Shown in pieces: positions 32,634 through 41,851 of a stretch of DNA of 64,000 bases (positions are counted from its first letter, which is position 1; every line of letters starts with the position of its first letter). Source of the DNA: Wujia chipingensis. GTDB taxonomy: Bacteria > Bacillota > Clostridia > Lachnospirales > Lachnospiraceae. Under the pieces are notes generated by a model that made no database searches, had not been told where the DNA came from, and saw nothing but the letters and a program-made list of their open reading frames with translations. The position numbers were made by a program, and so were the translations under genes. The DNA is taken from contig NZ_CP060632.1 in NCBI RefSeq assembly GCF_014337155.1, positions 1,805,001 to 1,869,000 on the forward strand. Direction: 5' to 3'.

Positions 32634-35600
32634 CTATTCCACATTCTTCATCCAGTTTGCGAAGCTTACAACATCTGTATAATCAATCATATCAATTGAT
32701 TTTGCTTCGGAGGCGTCTGTGGAAGATGCATCCTCTTCCTTTGGCTCATATCCACGGAACAGACTCAATATCAATTTTGAATTATCATCTCCAGTCAGTA
32801 AGCATTCACGCAATACTGCTCTACAAATCTCAGCGGAAGAAGCAATTGTTTTTACATTTCCTGCAACATATACTTTACCACCAGCAATAATCACACCTTC
32901 AAAATCTGTGACACCATTCTCAGCCGATGTATCAAAGTATACATCTCCCTTTGTGATTACAACGCCTCGTACCTCACCTTTATCTTCCTTCTTTGCCTTG
33001 ACAACTACATCTGAATTACTTATCCATACAGAGTACCCAGATGCAAGATCCATAACATTTGCGCCCGAATCTGTACCAGAAATATTAGGTGTAATGTTTG
33101 TGCTCTCTGTTATCTTCGACATATCCAGGAACTTATTAATTGGTGTGATACTTCCATCGCCAAGATCTTCATCATTGACAACCGCCTTAATATACTGCTT
33201 CTCTACTGCATTGTTTGCAAGTGTAACCGAATCTAATGTAGGATCCTGACTATAATGTCCCAGATTCCACTTCATATAGTCATATTCCATTTCCAAATCA
33301 TTGGAAAGCTGATATGCATCTGTATACTTTGATTCCTTTCCGTTTGCATCTACTGAACCAAGCCAGCTATTTCCCTCATTCATGTCCTTCAGACTATCAG
33401 AAGTCAAAAGCTTTGTAAGTGCATCTGTATTGTCTGCTCTGACAATACTAAATGTTGTATCTTTCTTCGTTGTAATTGCACCGCTGGAATAAATACTTAC
33501 ATTTGGATCAAGATCTGCATCCGGAAGAACAATATTTCCAGCATCAAAATCCTCATAATCGCCAATATCTACCAAATATTCTGCAATTACACTATCTGTA
33601 AGCCCGGTCTTATTTGTTGCTGCTACATATTTTCTATGCATTTCCAATTCAGCATCATAATCTTCAATAAAGCCTGCAGCAAAATACTGTGCAGACGGGA
33701 ATTCATCTAACCATGCACTATACTCTGCATTTGTCATCTGTCCTGCCATTACTCTAGCACGATACAGCAGTTCCGTCTGAGTGTATGCAGTCTGGAAATC
33801 ATAATAATAATACTTCTTACCAGATATTTCCTGCAATACACATGGTACCTTACCATCAAACTGATAAGATGGGAAATACTTTTCAAACAAATCACTGCCC
33901 TTTAATGCTGGTGGAAGTTCTGCAAGATAATATCCAAGCGACTCCCCTTTGTCATTCTTAGCAAGCTTAGGGATTCCATTATAGGTTACTGGAATATAAG
34001 CTTCCTGGTTACTCTTTAATGAAATACTCTCACCCATCTTATAATCGCGGATGGTTGTAGTCTTATTATCATCTGTCCGCAATGCATCTGGCATTTCCGG
34101 ATTATAATCCGTTGGATGATATGCATATGTATCCTTCACTGTGTTTACAACTGCATCATCTTCTCTTGTCGTTCCATCTACGCTGTTTACATCCTTTGAA
34201 AGCTCAATGTATGTACGTCCTGCTAAGAACAATGTTTTTGCCTGTGCCAGATTCAATGTTGACTGCTCACCATTTACGATAATAGCACTACTGTTATAAT
34301 GCCCGCGATTTTCTGTTTTCTTATTACCTGCTGCATCTGTAACTTCAATCTGGAAGTTTGCGGCATCCACAACTGGTGTAAACTTACGATCATCTTTCTC
34401 TGTGCTGTCTCCATAGCCAAAATAGCTACCAGTTAACTGGAAAGAAGATCCTGCAGCATTTACTTCCGTGTCATCTTTTACATACATATTTGCTTTCATA
34501 ATTGCCTCTGCGCCTTTGTATGTTGTTGTGACAGTACCATCTTTTGCTGTATTATCCTTAACTGTACTATAACCATCTAATACAATATTGTCTGTCCATA
34601 CCTCAGATTCTGCTGTCTGGCTTCCATTCTTACCATAGACAGAAAGAGATCCCTTATCCATAACTGCCATTGTACCTGGTACAATAACCGTATCTGCCAT
34701 AATAGATACCTGAGAACCATTTACATAGAATCCTGAGTATTTACTCTTAATTGTTGCACCATCATAATAATCGTTTCTTCCTGCAACCTCCGTTTGATTG
34801 TTCTGTGTTGCATAATTATTATAATAGGTATATGTACTTGAAGTTTTCTCTCCCTTGGCACTCTTTGATGTTACACTGCCATGCTGATATAATTCTGCAA
34901 TATTAACATTTTCTCCATCTTCCTGTTCAATCTCATAAGTGTCGGATGTGGTAAGCTTTTTACTATCATCACTTACATCTTCATCCCATGTGCTTTCGTT
35001 ATACTGCTTATTATAATAATCAGAAGCAGCATATACATTACCAGCAATGGTAAGCGGAACTGTTGGCTGATCAACCTCAACACCCATATCCGCTACTAAA
35101 GCATACTTGAAAATGTTAGGATCTGTATCATTCATAGAATCGAACAATACTGCAAAATCAGGATTGCCAATTACGATATCTGTTGTGATGCTCTGTGTAA
35201 ACACACCATTTGCAGATGAACGATTGTATTCCTGCGTACGGCTTAACTTCAGATTCTTAATGATCTTACCAACCTTATTATTGTTTTCATCTTCATAATC
35301 TACAACCTGTATCCGGCTCGCATCCAATTTTACCGAATCATTTGTGATATAAGATGTCAACTTTACTGCCAAATCATCCAAGCTTACTTTAAAGAATGGA
35401 TTATTCTGCAGCTGACGGTAGAACTCTTTTGAGAACATCTCCTGAGCCTCGTCCTGTGTTTTCGTCACATAACGTCCCTTAATCAGATCATACTCAACCA
35501 TATTCTCTACCGTATAAACATATGCATCCTGCAAGTCTTCCACTGTCTGTGAACCCACACCTGCATAAATTTCATTTAACGCCTGCTCAACATAATAGAA

Positions 35601-35768
35601 ATTATCCCGGTCATTCAGCTCCTGTAGTTTTAACCGATAAGACTGAACTGCAGCTGCTAACAACGCTCCAACAATAATTCCAATAAACGCAACAGAAACG
35701 ACTACCATTACAATACTGGAGCCGGCATTACTTTTTAGTTTTTTCAACAGTTTTTTGAATTTTTTCAA
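32634..35768 (-). CDS. Giant PilX-like pilus assembly protein
   Basis: A 1044-residue protein with an N-terminal membrane helix at about 16-45 preceded by Ser-Asn-Ala-Gly-Ser-Ser-Ile-Val-Met-Val, a PilX/GspK-type beginning without the strict Gly-Phe and Glu5 motif. PilX proteins are usually 150-250 residues; this one adds about 800. That extension includes a Ser/Thr/Asp-rich region and several segments of polymer-forming or beta-helix type (Val-Ser-Ile-Met-Ala-Asp-Thr-Val-Ile-Val-Pro-Gly-Thr; Gly-Val-Val-Ile-Thr-Lys-Gly-Asp-Val-Tyr). The start is TTG, immediately after the stop codon of the preceding gene, with AAAGGGGG eight bases upstream. It probably caps or scaffolds the minor pilin complex. 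Confidence 0.7.
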   Translation of the reverse strand: MKKFKKLLKKLKSNAGSSIVMVVVSVAFIGIIVGALLAAAVQSYRLKLQELNDRDNFYYVEQALNEIYAGVGSQTVEDLQDAYVYTVENMVEYDLIKGRYVTKTQDEAQEMFSKEFYRQLQNNPFFKVSLDDLAVKLTSYITNDSVKLDASRIQVVDYEDENNNKVGKIIKNLKLSRTQEYNRSSANGVFTQSITTDIVIGNPDFAVLFDSMNDTDPNIFKYALVADMGVEVDQPTVPLTIAGNVYAASDYYNKQYNESTWDEDVSDDSKKLTTSDTYEIEQEDGENVNIAELYQHGSVTSKSAKGEKTSSTYTYYNNYATQNNQTEVAGRNDYYDGATIKSKYSGFYVNGSQVSIMADTVIVPGTMAVMDKGSLSVYGKNGSQTAESEVWTDNIVLDGYSTVKDNTAKDGTVTTTYKGAEAIMKANMYVKDDTEVNAAGSSFQLTGSYFGYGDSTEKDDRKFTPVVDAANFQIEVTDAAGNKKTENRGHYNSSAIIVNGEQSTLNLAQAKTLFLAGRTYIELSKDVNSVDGTTREDDAVVNTVKDTYAYHPTDYNPEMPDALRTDDNKTTTIRDYKMGESISLKSNQEAYIPVTYNGIPKLAKNDKGESLGYYLAELPPALKGSDLFEKYFPSYQFDGKVPCVLQEISGKKYYYYDFQTAYTQTELLYRARVMAGQMTNAEYSAWLDEFPSAQYFAAGFIEDYDAELEMHRKYVAATNKTGLTDSVIAEYLVDIGDYEDFDAGNIVLPDADLDPNVSIYSSGAITTKKDTTFSIVRADNTDALTKLLTSDSLKDMNEGNSWLGSVDANGKESKYTDAYQLSNDLEMEYDYMKWNLGHYSQDPTLDSVTLANNAVEKQYIKAVVNDEDLGDGSITPINKFLDMSKITESTNITPNISGTDSGANVMDLASGYSVWISNSDVVVKAKKEDKGEVRGVVITKGDVYFDTSAENGVTDFEGVIIAGGKVYVAGNVKTIASSAEICRAVLRECLLTGDDNSKLILSLFRGYEPKEEDASSTDASEAKSIDMIDYTDVVSFANWMKNVE

Positions 35769-37472
35769 CTAATTAGCCCCCTTTGCTCCAGATAACCGAA
35801 CTGTATTCAAACTCTCCTTGTCCGGTGTTAATTTTACTGTAACTGTGTATAATCTTTCTGATTCTCGTGTATCTTCGCTAAGCATATACAGAACCTTCAT
35901 ATCTCCAGTCGTTGTTGTTCCATCGGAAGATACTGTATTTGTAACATAAGAATTACCCAATGCATATTTGAGATAAACCGCATCCACTTCATTTTCTACG
36001 GAACTTCTTGATTCTTTCTCTCCCTTTACATAATCAAACACTCCTGAAAATGCATCTGACTGGAACTGAGAATCATTATCTCCATCATAATAACCATTTG
36101 TATCAAGATTTGTAAAGATGTATATACGTTTGTAGCCATCTGGATTTGTTGCCTTACCAGTGCTATCAAGTTCTACAGATGTATTGTTATTCTTACTTGC
36201 AAGATGTATCGTAACTTTTCTTGTCTGTGTTGAATCAGTATAGTATGTATAATATTCTGCTTTCTTATCAGGAACTCCATCTCCATCTGAATCTATCGTA
36301 TAATAATCATCCAAGCTTGCCTTGGCATTCTGCTGATCCTTATACGGTTTATAGAGATACAGTTTGCTCTCATCTACATTGTTATCAAATAAGATATAAT
36401 CATCACTCTGATATACCGCATTCTCAGTATTTGCGCCAGAAATACAATACGGCTGGTATTCAAAATAAATTTCCGGTGCCTGCTTTGTATAGAATTTCTG
36501 ACTGAAAACTGTATAACTTACCATATCATGATAGGAACTCGTCGCAGCACCATCAACAATCAAGCTATATGTATAATCATAATATACATCCGCTTTTACA
36601 ATATAGTAATCTTTTCCTGTTGAAGCATCTGTTGCCTTATCCGTATATATCTTGATTAATCTCTTTGAATTGTTCATACTATCCTGCGACAATATTGACT
36701 CATTATCAACATTCAGCAATGCCTGCTGCCATGATTCATAATCCAATTCACGAAGATGATCCATTGCTTTGGAGAACAAAGCCGAAAATGCTTCTGAGTC
36801 AAAGCTGGATGTACCGCCCAATATAAGCGCAACCGTATTCTTATCAAGATCATGCATATTACCCAGATTTACATCATTCGGATTTTGTACATAACTTACT
36901 GCCGATCCATCGGAATTGGTATCTGTACATACAACTGCTGATACATAACCTTCATCATTATACTTTACAATCGAACCTTCATTGGTGAGTTCAAACCCTT
37001 CGCCAAAGGCTGCCAATTCTGTGCTTGTCAGATTATATGCAACTTTATAATGTTTTGGTGCACTCTCTCCACCATACGCACGTACTTTATTTGACAAGTC
37101 ATCGAGTACTACAACATTTGAATACTTATCTCTCTTAGCTCCAATCTCGCTTTCCGGTAACTGATATTCATATGCAGAATATGTAAGATCCGTTGCGATT
37201 TCATTTGCCGATGTATCATACATGGTAACTGAAAGATCTGCATGTATCGTAGGATCTCCATATCGATCATTCAAGTCTTCTTTTGAAACCGTCTGGAATT
37301 CCTCCATCTCACTACCAGCCATCTCATTTACCTCCTGGAGAGCTTTTGCCTTCCGGCTTGTCTCCAGGGTATTGGCAAATTGTTTTAAAATCGGAGTTAA
37401 AAGGACTGACAATATGGCAACAGCTATGACGATTTCAATCAAAGTGAAACCTTTATTATTTGTTTTTGCCAT
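35769..37472 (-). CDS. Large minor prepilin, PilV-like
   Basis: A 567-residue prepilin: leader ending Asn-Asn-Lys-Gly, cleavage before Phe-Thr-Leu-Ile-Glu-Ile (Glu5), helix to about residue 35, then Met-Ala-Gly-Ser-Glu-Met-Glu typical of PilV/GspI proteins. The exported portion of more than 500 residues is several times the usual size and contains an Asp-Ser-Asp-Gly-Asp-Gly-Val-Pro-Asp-Lys loop that resembles a calcium-binding site, as in some minor pilins. A conserved role in initiation or adhesion is inferred. GAGG precedes the ATG; its stop abuts the next TTG start. Confidence 0.85.
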   Translation of the reverse strand: MAKTNNKGFTLIEIVIAVAILSVLLTPILKQFANTLETSRKAKALQEVNEMAGSEMEEFQTVSKEDLNDRYGDPTIHADLSVTMYDTSANEIATDLTYSAYEYQLPESEIGAKRDKYSNVVVLDDLSNKVRAYGGESAPKHYKVAYNLTSTELAAFGEGFELTNEGSIVKYNDEGYVSAVVCTDTNSDGSAVSYVQNPNDVNLGNMHDLDKNTVALILGGTSSFDSEAFSALFSKAMDHLRELDYESWQQALLNVDNESILSQDSMNNSKRLIKIYTDKATDASTGKDYYIVKADVYYDYTYSLIVDGAATSSYHDMVSYTVFSQKFYTKQAPEIYFEYQPYCISGANTENAVYQSDDYILFDNNVDESKLYLYKPYKDQQNAKASLDDYYTIDSDGDGVPDKKAEYYTYYTDSTQTRKVTIHLASKNNNTSVELDSTGKATNPDGYKRIYIFTNLDTNGYYDGDNDSQFQSDAFSGVFDYVKGEKESRSSVENEVDAVYLKYALGNSYVTNTVSSDGTTTTGDMKVLYMLSEDTRESERLYTVTVKLTPDKESLNTVRLSGAKGAN

Positions 37473-37488
37473 AAATCCTCACCCTCTC

Positions 37489-38631
37489 TTAGTATACCTT
37501 AACAGTACCTGTCTTGCTGCCTAAGGCAAATCTAGGAGCGCTCTTGTCATCGTCTGCAACCTTCACATAAACCGGAACATCTGTTGAGTTGCTTACACTC
37601 AATGTAATTCCATTCTTGTCATCATTATCTACACGAGCAGATGACTCAACATAAATTGTTAAATCCTTATCTGTCAGCTCAAATGAGTAAGAATCGCTGC
37701 CCATTGCAACCTCGACCATTTTCTTACCATCCTCATCTGTAATTGTAAGTGTAACCTTCTCTACATCGTTTGCTGTTGAGCTTACCTTGTTGCTTCCTGC
37801 ACTTACAATAATACCATCTGAGCTGTCTCCATTTGCATTGTTCAAACCAATCAGGATATCATGATCACTCGCGATATCTTCACCCTGACCTGCATCATGG
37901 CTGGAAGTCTGTACAGATGCTGCACCAGGACCTCCAAGGAAGATATTCGATACACCTTCTGGTACATCTACATCCACACTATCTGCTTCACGTCCACCAC
38001 CTGTTATGCAATATGCATTCAAAGAAATGCTTCCTGAATATACATCATCCTGTGAATTATATGCAATGTTGAAAGAAGAAATATTCATTCTATACTTATA
38101 TCCCATAATATAATCAATGAAATCCTTCAAGCCTTCATATGATCCTGTATATGTAATAGGAAATGCTGCTGACATACACTGATAATCACCAGATGCAACA
38201 GTCGTTGTATCTTCATCTGTTGCTTCTTCTGTATCGCTTGTATCATTAGACGCACTTGCTGCTGCACTTAAACTGTAGAATGTCTCAGGCTGTCCAAGGC
38301 CAACAGAGTTTACACCAAACTGTAAATTCCCCTCATCCTTTTCAACACCTTTGATGAACATAACAGAAATTTCCTGATCCAATGTTGCAGGGAAATATGC
38401 CAGTCTGTCAGCAAAAAGCTTTTCATATTCAGCAGTCTTTTCCTCATACATGTCACGATCTTTCTGTTTTGCATTTAATTCATCATAGCGAGCCTGTAAT
38501 GTGTCTACCTCTGACTGAATTGAATCTGCAGTGCTCATATTATCCTTAAATACATACAGATATGTAAGGCCTAAAATTGCAACTGCCACGATAAATAAAA
38601 TAATTTTAATATTACTTTTGCTTAATTTCAT
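37489..38631 (-). CDS. pilO: PilO-like alignment-complex protein with C-terminal extension
   Basis: A 380-residue protein with one N-terminal membrane helix (8-28), a coiled coil at about 35-75 (Gln-Ser-Glu-Val-Asp-Thr-Leu-Gln-Ala-Arg), and a ferredoxin-like PilO core at about 80-215 interrupted by an Asp/Glu/Thr-rich insert. From about 215 to 380 there is an additional Ser/Asp-rich stretch and a beta-sandwich-like region not seen in standard PilO (about 200 residues). PilO pairs with PilN to link the cytoplasmic PilM ring to the pilus. It follows the PilM-PilN fusion by 14 bases with GGAGGG eight bases before ATG. Confidence 0.75.
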   Translation of the reverse strand: MKLSKSNIKIILFIVAVAILGLTYLYVFKDNMSTADSIQSEVDTLQARYDELNAKQKDRDMYEEKTAEYEKLFADRLAYFPATLDQEISVMFIKGVEKDEGNLQFGVNSVGLGQPETFYSLSAAASASNDTSDTEEATDEDTTTVASGDYQCMSAAFPITYTGSYEGLKDFIDYIMGYKYRMNISSFNIAYNSQDDVYSGSISLNAYCITGGGREADSVDVDVPEGVSNIFLGGPGAASVQTSSHDAGQGEDIASDHDILIGLNNANGDSSDGIIVSAGSNKVSSTANDVEKVTLTITDEDGKKMVEVAMGSDSYSFELTDKDLTIYVESSARVDNDDKNGITLSVSNSTDVPVYVKVADDDKSAPRFALGSKTGTVKVY

Positions 38632-38646
38632 ACTCTGCTCCCTCCC

Positions 38647-40272
38647 TTACTCAGCTTCTGCTTCTGTCGTTTCAGTATCCCCGGCATCATCAGTTGAAGC
38701 TTCAGGGTTTTCCATCATCGGTACATAGTTGACTGTGACAGTAAATTCATATGTGATTTCTCCATCTGTATCCTTCTTTGAAATGCTTGCTACATACGCA
38801 TTGTCTACACAATCAATTGTCTTCAGCTGCATAATAAAATCTGCAATTGCATCATAGCTTGTTGATACACATGGCATTGATACACCGTTGTTATCAGATG
38901 AGAATGATGATACGACTATACTTGTAGGAATCTTACTCTCTAATTCTGAGATAAACTGTCTTGCATTTTCGTTCAACTGGTATGTTGTATAGTACATAGA
39001 CTCCATGTCTGTATACTTTGCTTCAGCTGCATCATATGCATCGATAATATCTTCAATATCACTGATTCTTGCAATATCTGACTCTAACTGATCTCGTTTT
39101 TCAGTCACAGTATTCTTCTTATTAATAGAATAGAACGCCATGCCAGCTGCACCAATTGCAGCAACTGCGATCAATGCAATAAATGGAGCCAGACTTCCCT
39201 CTGCCTTTGTTGCGGATGCTGCTACATCTGCAAGTTCAAATCCCATTGGAGCAAACGCTGCTCCGATTGGAGTAACAAGATATACTGGATTGTATACTTT
39301 CAAGTCGATACTTGGATCAAACTTGATATTGTACAATGTATCCATAATTCGTGTGCTGACATTCAACTGTACCTTAAAGAGTCCGTCAATACCGCGAATC
39401 AACGCACCATCGCCAGTCAGGAATACATCCTCAATTGGCTTGTCCGGGTTCTTTGATGCATAGAAGTCCATAACACGTCCAATGTTGTTAATCAAATAAC
39501 GGAATGCACCAGTTACTTCGTTATCATCAAAATCTACAGTGATCAAACGATCGTTCTGGAGCAATGTCATAGCGGTTGTTGCATCAACGCCCTTGTCATC
39601 CATGACTACATTTACAACAGAGTTTGTACCATATGGAACCGTTCTCTGTAACAGCAGGTTATCGCCCTGTACAATATTCAATACTGTACTCTCGCTACCT
39701 AACTGGATAACCATGGTTGTTGTGTTCTGATTTGTCTGTGTTTTAATAAGCTGGAGCATTGCATTACCGATATAATCCAGTGCAACAACATTCAATCCAG
39801 CCATCTGACCTAAGTCATAATAAGACTTTACCATATGCTCCGGTGCTGCGACTGCCAGTACGCGAAGCTGCTTGTTATTCTCTTCATCTGTTACAGTCTC
39901 AAGCACAGAATGAGAAACAACATAATCTTCTATATTTACAGGGAAATACTCGGATGAGTTTGAATTGATAATTCCTCTGATCTTTTTCTCTGGAACAAAC
40001 GGTATCATAACCTCTCTGTTTACAATCTTTGTCGATGAAAGAACGAAGATCGCATTCTTATTATTAATACCGCGAGCCATCAACTGCTGTGTAATTGCCT
40101 CTGCAATCTTCTCTGGCTCCTTTAATACACCATCTTCATAGGAATCTTCTGGTGTTTCAAAAATGATGATATTATGAATCATCGTCTGCTTTTTTGCTGA
40201 AGCAGTCAGCTCAATAATTGTAATACTTTCGTTTGTGATATCAATCGATAACACTTTATTGCTTTTTGCCAT
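38647..40272 (-). CDS. PilM-PilN fusion, type IV pilus alignment complex
   Basis: A 541-residue protein joining two normally separate proteins. Residues 1-345 are PilM, an actin-like ATPase fold: Ser-Ile-Asp-Ile-Thr-Asn phosphate loop, Val-Ile-Gln-Leu-Gly-Ser, and Phe-Leu-Thr-Gly-Asp-Gly-Ala-Leu. Residues about 355-377 are a membrane helix, 380-430 a coiled coil, and 440-530 a PilN-like domain (Ile-Pro-Thr-Ser-Ile-Val-Val, then Val-Thr-Val-Asn-Tyr-Val-Pro). In most bacteria PilM binds a short N-terminal motif of a separate PilN; here they are one chain. GGGAGG is nine bases before the ATG. pilO follows directly. Confidence 0.82.
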   Translation of the reverse strand: MAKSNKVLSIDITNESITIIELTASAKKQTMIHNIIIFETPEDSYEDGVLKEPEKIAEAITQQLMARGINNKNAIFVLSSTKIVNREVMIPFVPEKKIRGIINSNSSEYFPVNIEDYVVSHSVLETVTDEENNKQLRVLAVAAPEHMVKSYYDLGQMAGLNVVALDYIGNAMLQLIKTQTNQNTTTMVIQLGSESTVLNIVQGDNLLLQRTVPYGTNSVVNVVMDDKGVDATTAMTLLQNDRLITVDFDDNEVTGAFRYLINNIGRVMDFYASKNPDKPIEDVFLTGDGALIRGIDGLFKVQLNVSTRIMDTLYNIKFDPSIDLKVYNPVYLVTPIGAAFAPMGFELADVAASATKAEGSLAPFIALIAVAAIGAAGMAFYSINKKNTVTEKRDQLESDIARISDIEDIIDAYDAAEAKYTDMESMYYTTYQLNENARQFISELESKIPTSIVVSSFSSDNNGVSMPCVSTSYDAIADFIMQLKTIDCVDNAYVASISKKDTDGEITYEFTVTVNYVPMMENPEASTDDAGDTETTEAEAE

Positions 40273-40330
40273 TCGTTATAGCCTCCCTCGCTAATCAGTG
40301 ATTTTATATGTAGGACTTTCGTCCATATAC

Positions 40331-41074
40331 TTATAGGTACCAGCTCACGAGCTGTTCACCCCATATCATTGCTATAAATATACCCATAGATAAATATGGG
40401 CCAAAAGCCAGCTTTCTGCCAGCTTTCTTAACAGCCATTCGTATGAGATGTACCACCGTTCCGATGATACACGCCATGATAAATGCTACCGTAATTAGTT
40501 TCCAGCCCATCAGTAAGCCGGTTGCCGCCATAAGCTTTATGTCACCGTGTCCTATGCCTCTCCCCTTTGTAACAAGATTAATGAGAAGTAAAAAAACGCT
40601 GACAGCAAACAAACCGATTACATACTGACTCCAATTACTTATATCTGTAAAGAGTCTAACCAGTCCCAAAATTAGTATAAAAATATTGAATCCCAAGGGG
40701 ATTTCCTGTGTACGCCAATCTATGACGCTTAACGCTAGTAAGGCAGAAGCACACAGGCAATAAAGGAACGTTTCCAATGTGATTCCTTTTGCGAGGAAGA
40801 CAACCACATATATGATTCCATTTGCAGCCTCCACAATCGGGTACTGTACTGAAATATGTGCCTTACAATGCCTGCACTTTCCACCTAAAAATAAATAACT
40901 AAATAAAGGTATGAGTTCATACCAGGATAAGGTATGCCCACATGTCATACAATGAGACCGTTTTAAGGTTATGCTTTCTTTTATCGGAAGTCTTAAAATT
41001 AAAACATTGACAAAACTACCGATTACAATTCCATATAACGCAAAAAAAATGCTAAATACTATTGTTACTAACAT
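40331..41074 (-). CDS. pilD: Prepilin peptidase (A24 family)
   Basis: A 247-residue membrane protein that cleaves prepilin leaders and N-methylates the new N terminus. The zinc-binding loop has two Cys pairs, Cys-Met-Thr-Cys (about 39-42) and Cys-Arg-His-Cys (about 68-71). The two catalytic aspartates are in Ile-Asp-Trp-Arg-Thr (about 117) and in the Gly-His-Gly-Asp-Ile-Lys motif (about 174-177). About eight hydrophobic helices. It lies within the pilus operon after pilA, separated by a stem-loop that may lower its expression relative to the pilin. Confidence 0.94.
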   Translation of the reverse strand: MLVTIVFSIFFALYGIVIGSFVNVLILRLPIKESITLKRSHCMTCGHTLSWYELIPLFSYLFLGGKCRHCKAHISVQYPIVEAANGIIYVVVFLAKGITLETFLYCLCASALLALSVIDWRTQEIPLGFNIFILILGLVRLFTDISNWSQYVIGLFAVSVFLLLINLVTKGRGIGHGDIKLMAATGLLMGWKLITVAFIMACIIGTVVHLIRMAVKKAGRKLAFGPYLSMGIFIAMIWGEQLVSWYL

Positions 41075-41100
41075 CGTCCTAACCTTTCCGTCTCATTTTT

Positions 41101-41136
41101 AACAGATTCCACCCGATCATTCGAGTGGAATCTGTT
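41101..41136 (-). other. Stem-loop between pilA and pilD
   Basis: Twelve perfect pairs (AACAGATTCCAC with GTGGAATCTGTT), loop of 12 bases with a further CG/CG closure. On the minus strand it is followed by TTAAAAA, not a T run, so it is more likely a stabiliser or partial terminator protecting pilA mRNA. Confidence 0.65.
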
Positions 41137-41157
41137 TTTGTGATTTAATCACATATT

Positions 41158-41769
41158 TTACTGATATGCTGCACAGCACTCTGGGCTGATGATGTATGCA
41201 GAATCATACTCAGCAACCTTTGCTCCAGATGGTGTAGCTGAAGGAGCTGTATCGGAACCGATCATTACATATACTGTACCCTTTGCAGTGATTGCTGCAT
41301 AGAACTTCTCCGGCTTAACTGTACATGCTGCTGCGCTATCATCTTTGTTAGCCTTTGTGTACTTAAGCTTTGGAATCTTCTCGCCAATGTTTGTACCAAT
41401 TTCTGTCAATGCCAAAGTTCCAACATCTGCAACGCTAACACCTGTAGTAGGCTCTGTACAACCTGAAATTGTCATTGCATCGTTAGACATTGTTGCTGTT
41501 GATGTAGATTCTCCTGGATTAAATGTGATGAGTGTAAAATTAGCATCATCATCACCGCAGTTTGTCAAGAATGCATATACATCCTCATTACCAAGTGCAG
41601 TCTCAACTGCTGTCTTAATTGTCTTACATGAGCTAACATCGTTAGACTTTCTTGACTTATCAATGTAACGAATCAATGCAGGAGCGATTGCACCAGCAAG
41701 GATTGCCATGATAGCAATAACGATAATCAACTCTACGAGTGAGAAACCTTTGTTGTTTGTTTTCTTCAT
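41158..41769 (-). CDS. pilA: Major type IV pilin
   Basis: A 203-residue prepilin with leader Met-Lys-Lys-Thr-Asn-Asn-Lys-Gly, cleaved before Phe-Ser-Leu-Val-Glu-Leu (Glu5). The hydrophobic helix continues to Arg-Tyr-Ile-Asp-Lys-Ser-Arg-Lys-Ser-Asn, typical of Gram-positive PilA1-type pilins. The globular part holds four cysteines (two early, Cys-Lys-Thr and Asn-Cys-Gly, and Cys-Cys at the end) that could form disulfides. The placement after pilC, the separate strong ribosome binding site (AGGAG) and the following stem-loop fit high expression of the main fibre subunit. Confidence 0.9.
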   Translation of the reverse strand: MKKTNNKGFSLVELIIVIAIMAILAGAIAPALIRYIDKSRKSNDVSSCKTIKTAVETALGNEDVYAFLTNCGDDDANFTLITFNPGESTSTATMSNDAMTISGCTEPTTGVSVADVGTLALTEIGTNIGEKIPKLKYTKANKDDSAAACTVKPEKFYAAITAKGTVYVMIGSDTAPSATPSGAKVAEYDSAYIISPECCAAYQ

Positions 41770-41851
41770 AAATTTACTCTCCTTTTCTTTATATAGTTTT
41801 TTCTATGATAAAACCGAAGTCCTCGCCCAACGGTTTGTATCCAATTTCACT

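Noticed and set aside
41790..41845. Short AAACCG/CGGTTT hairpin between pilC and pilA, considered as a terminator
   Set aside because: Only six pairs with a large loop and TTTT; too weak to call.
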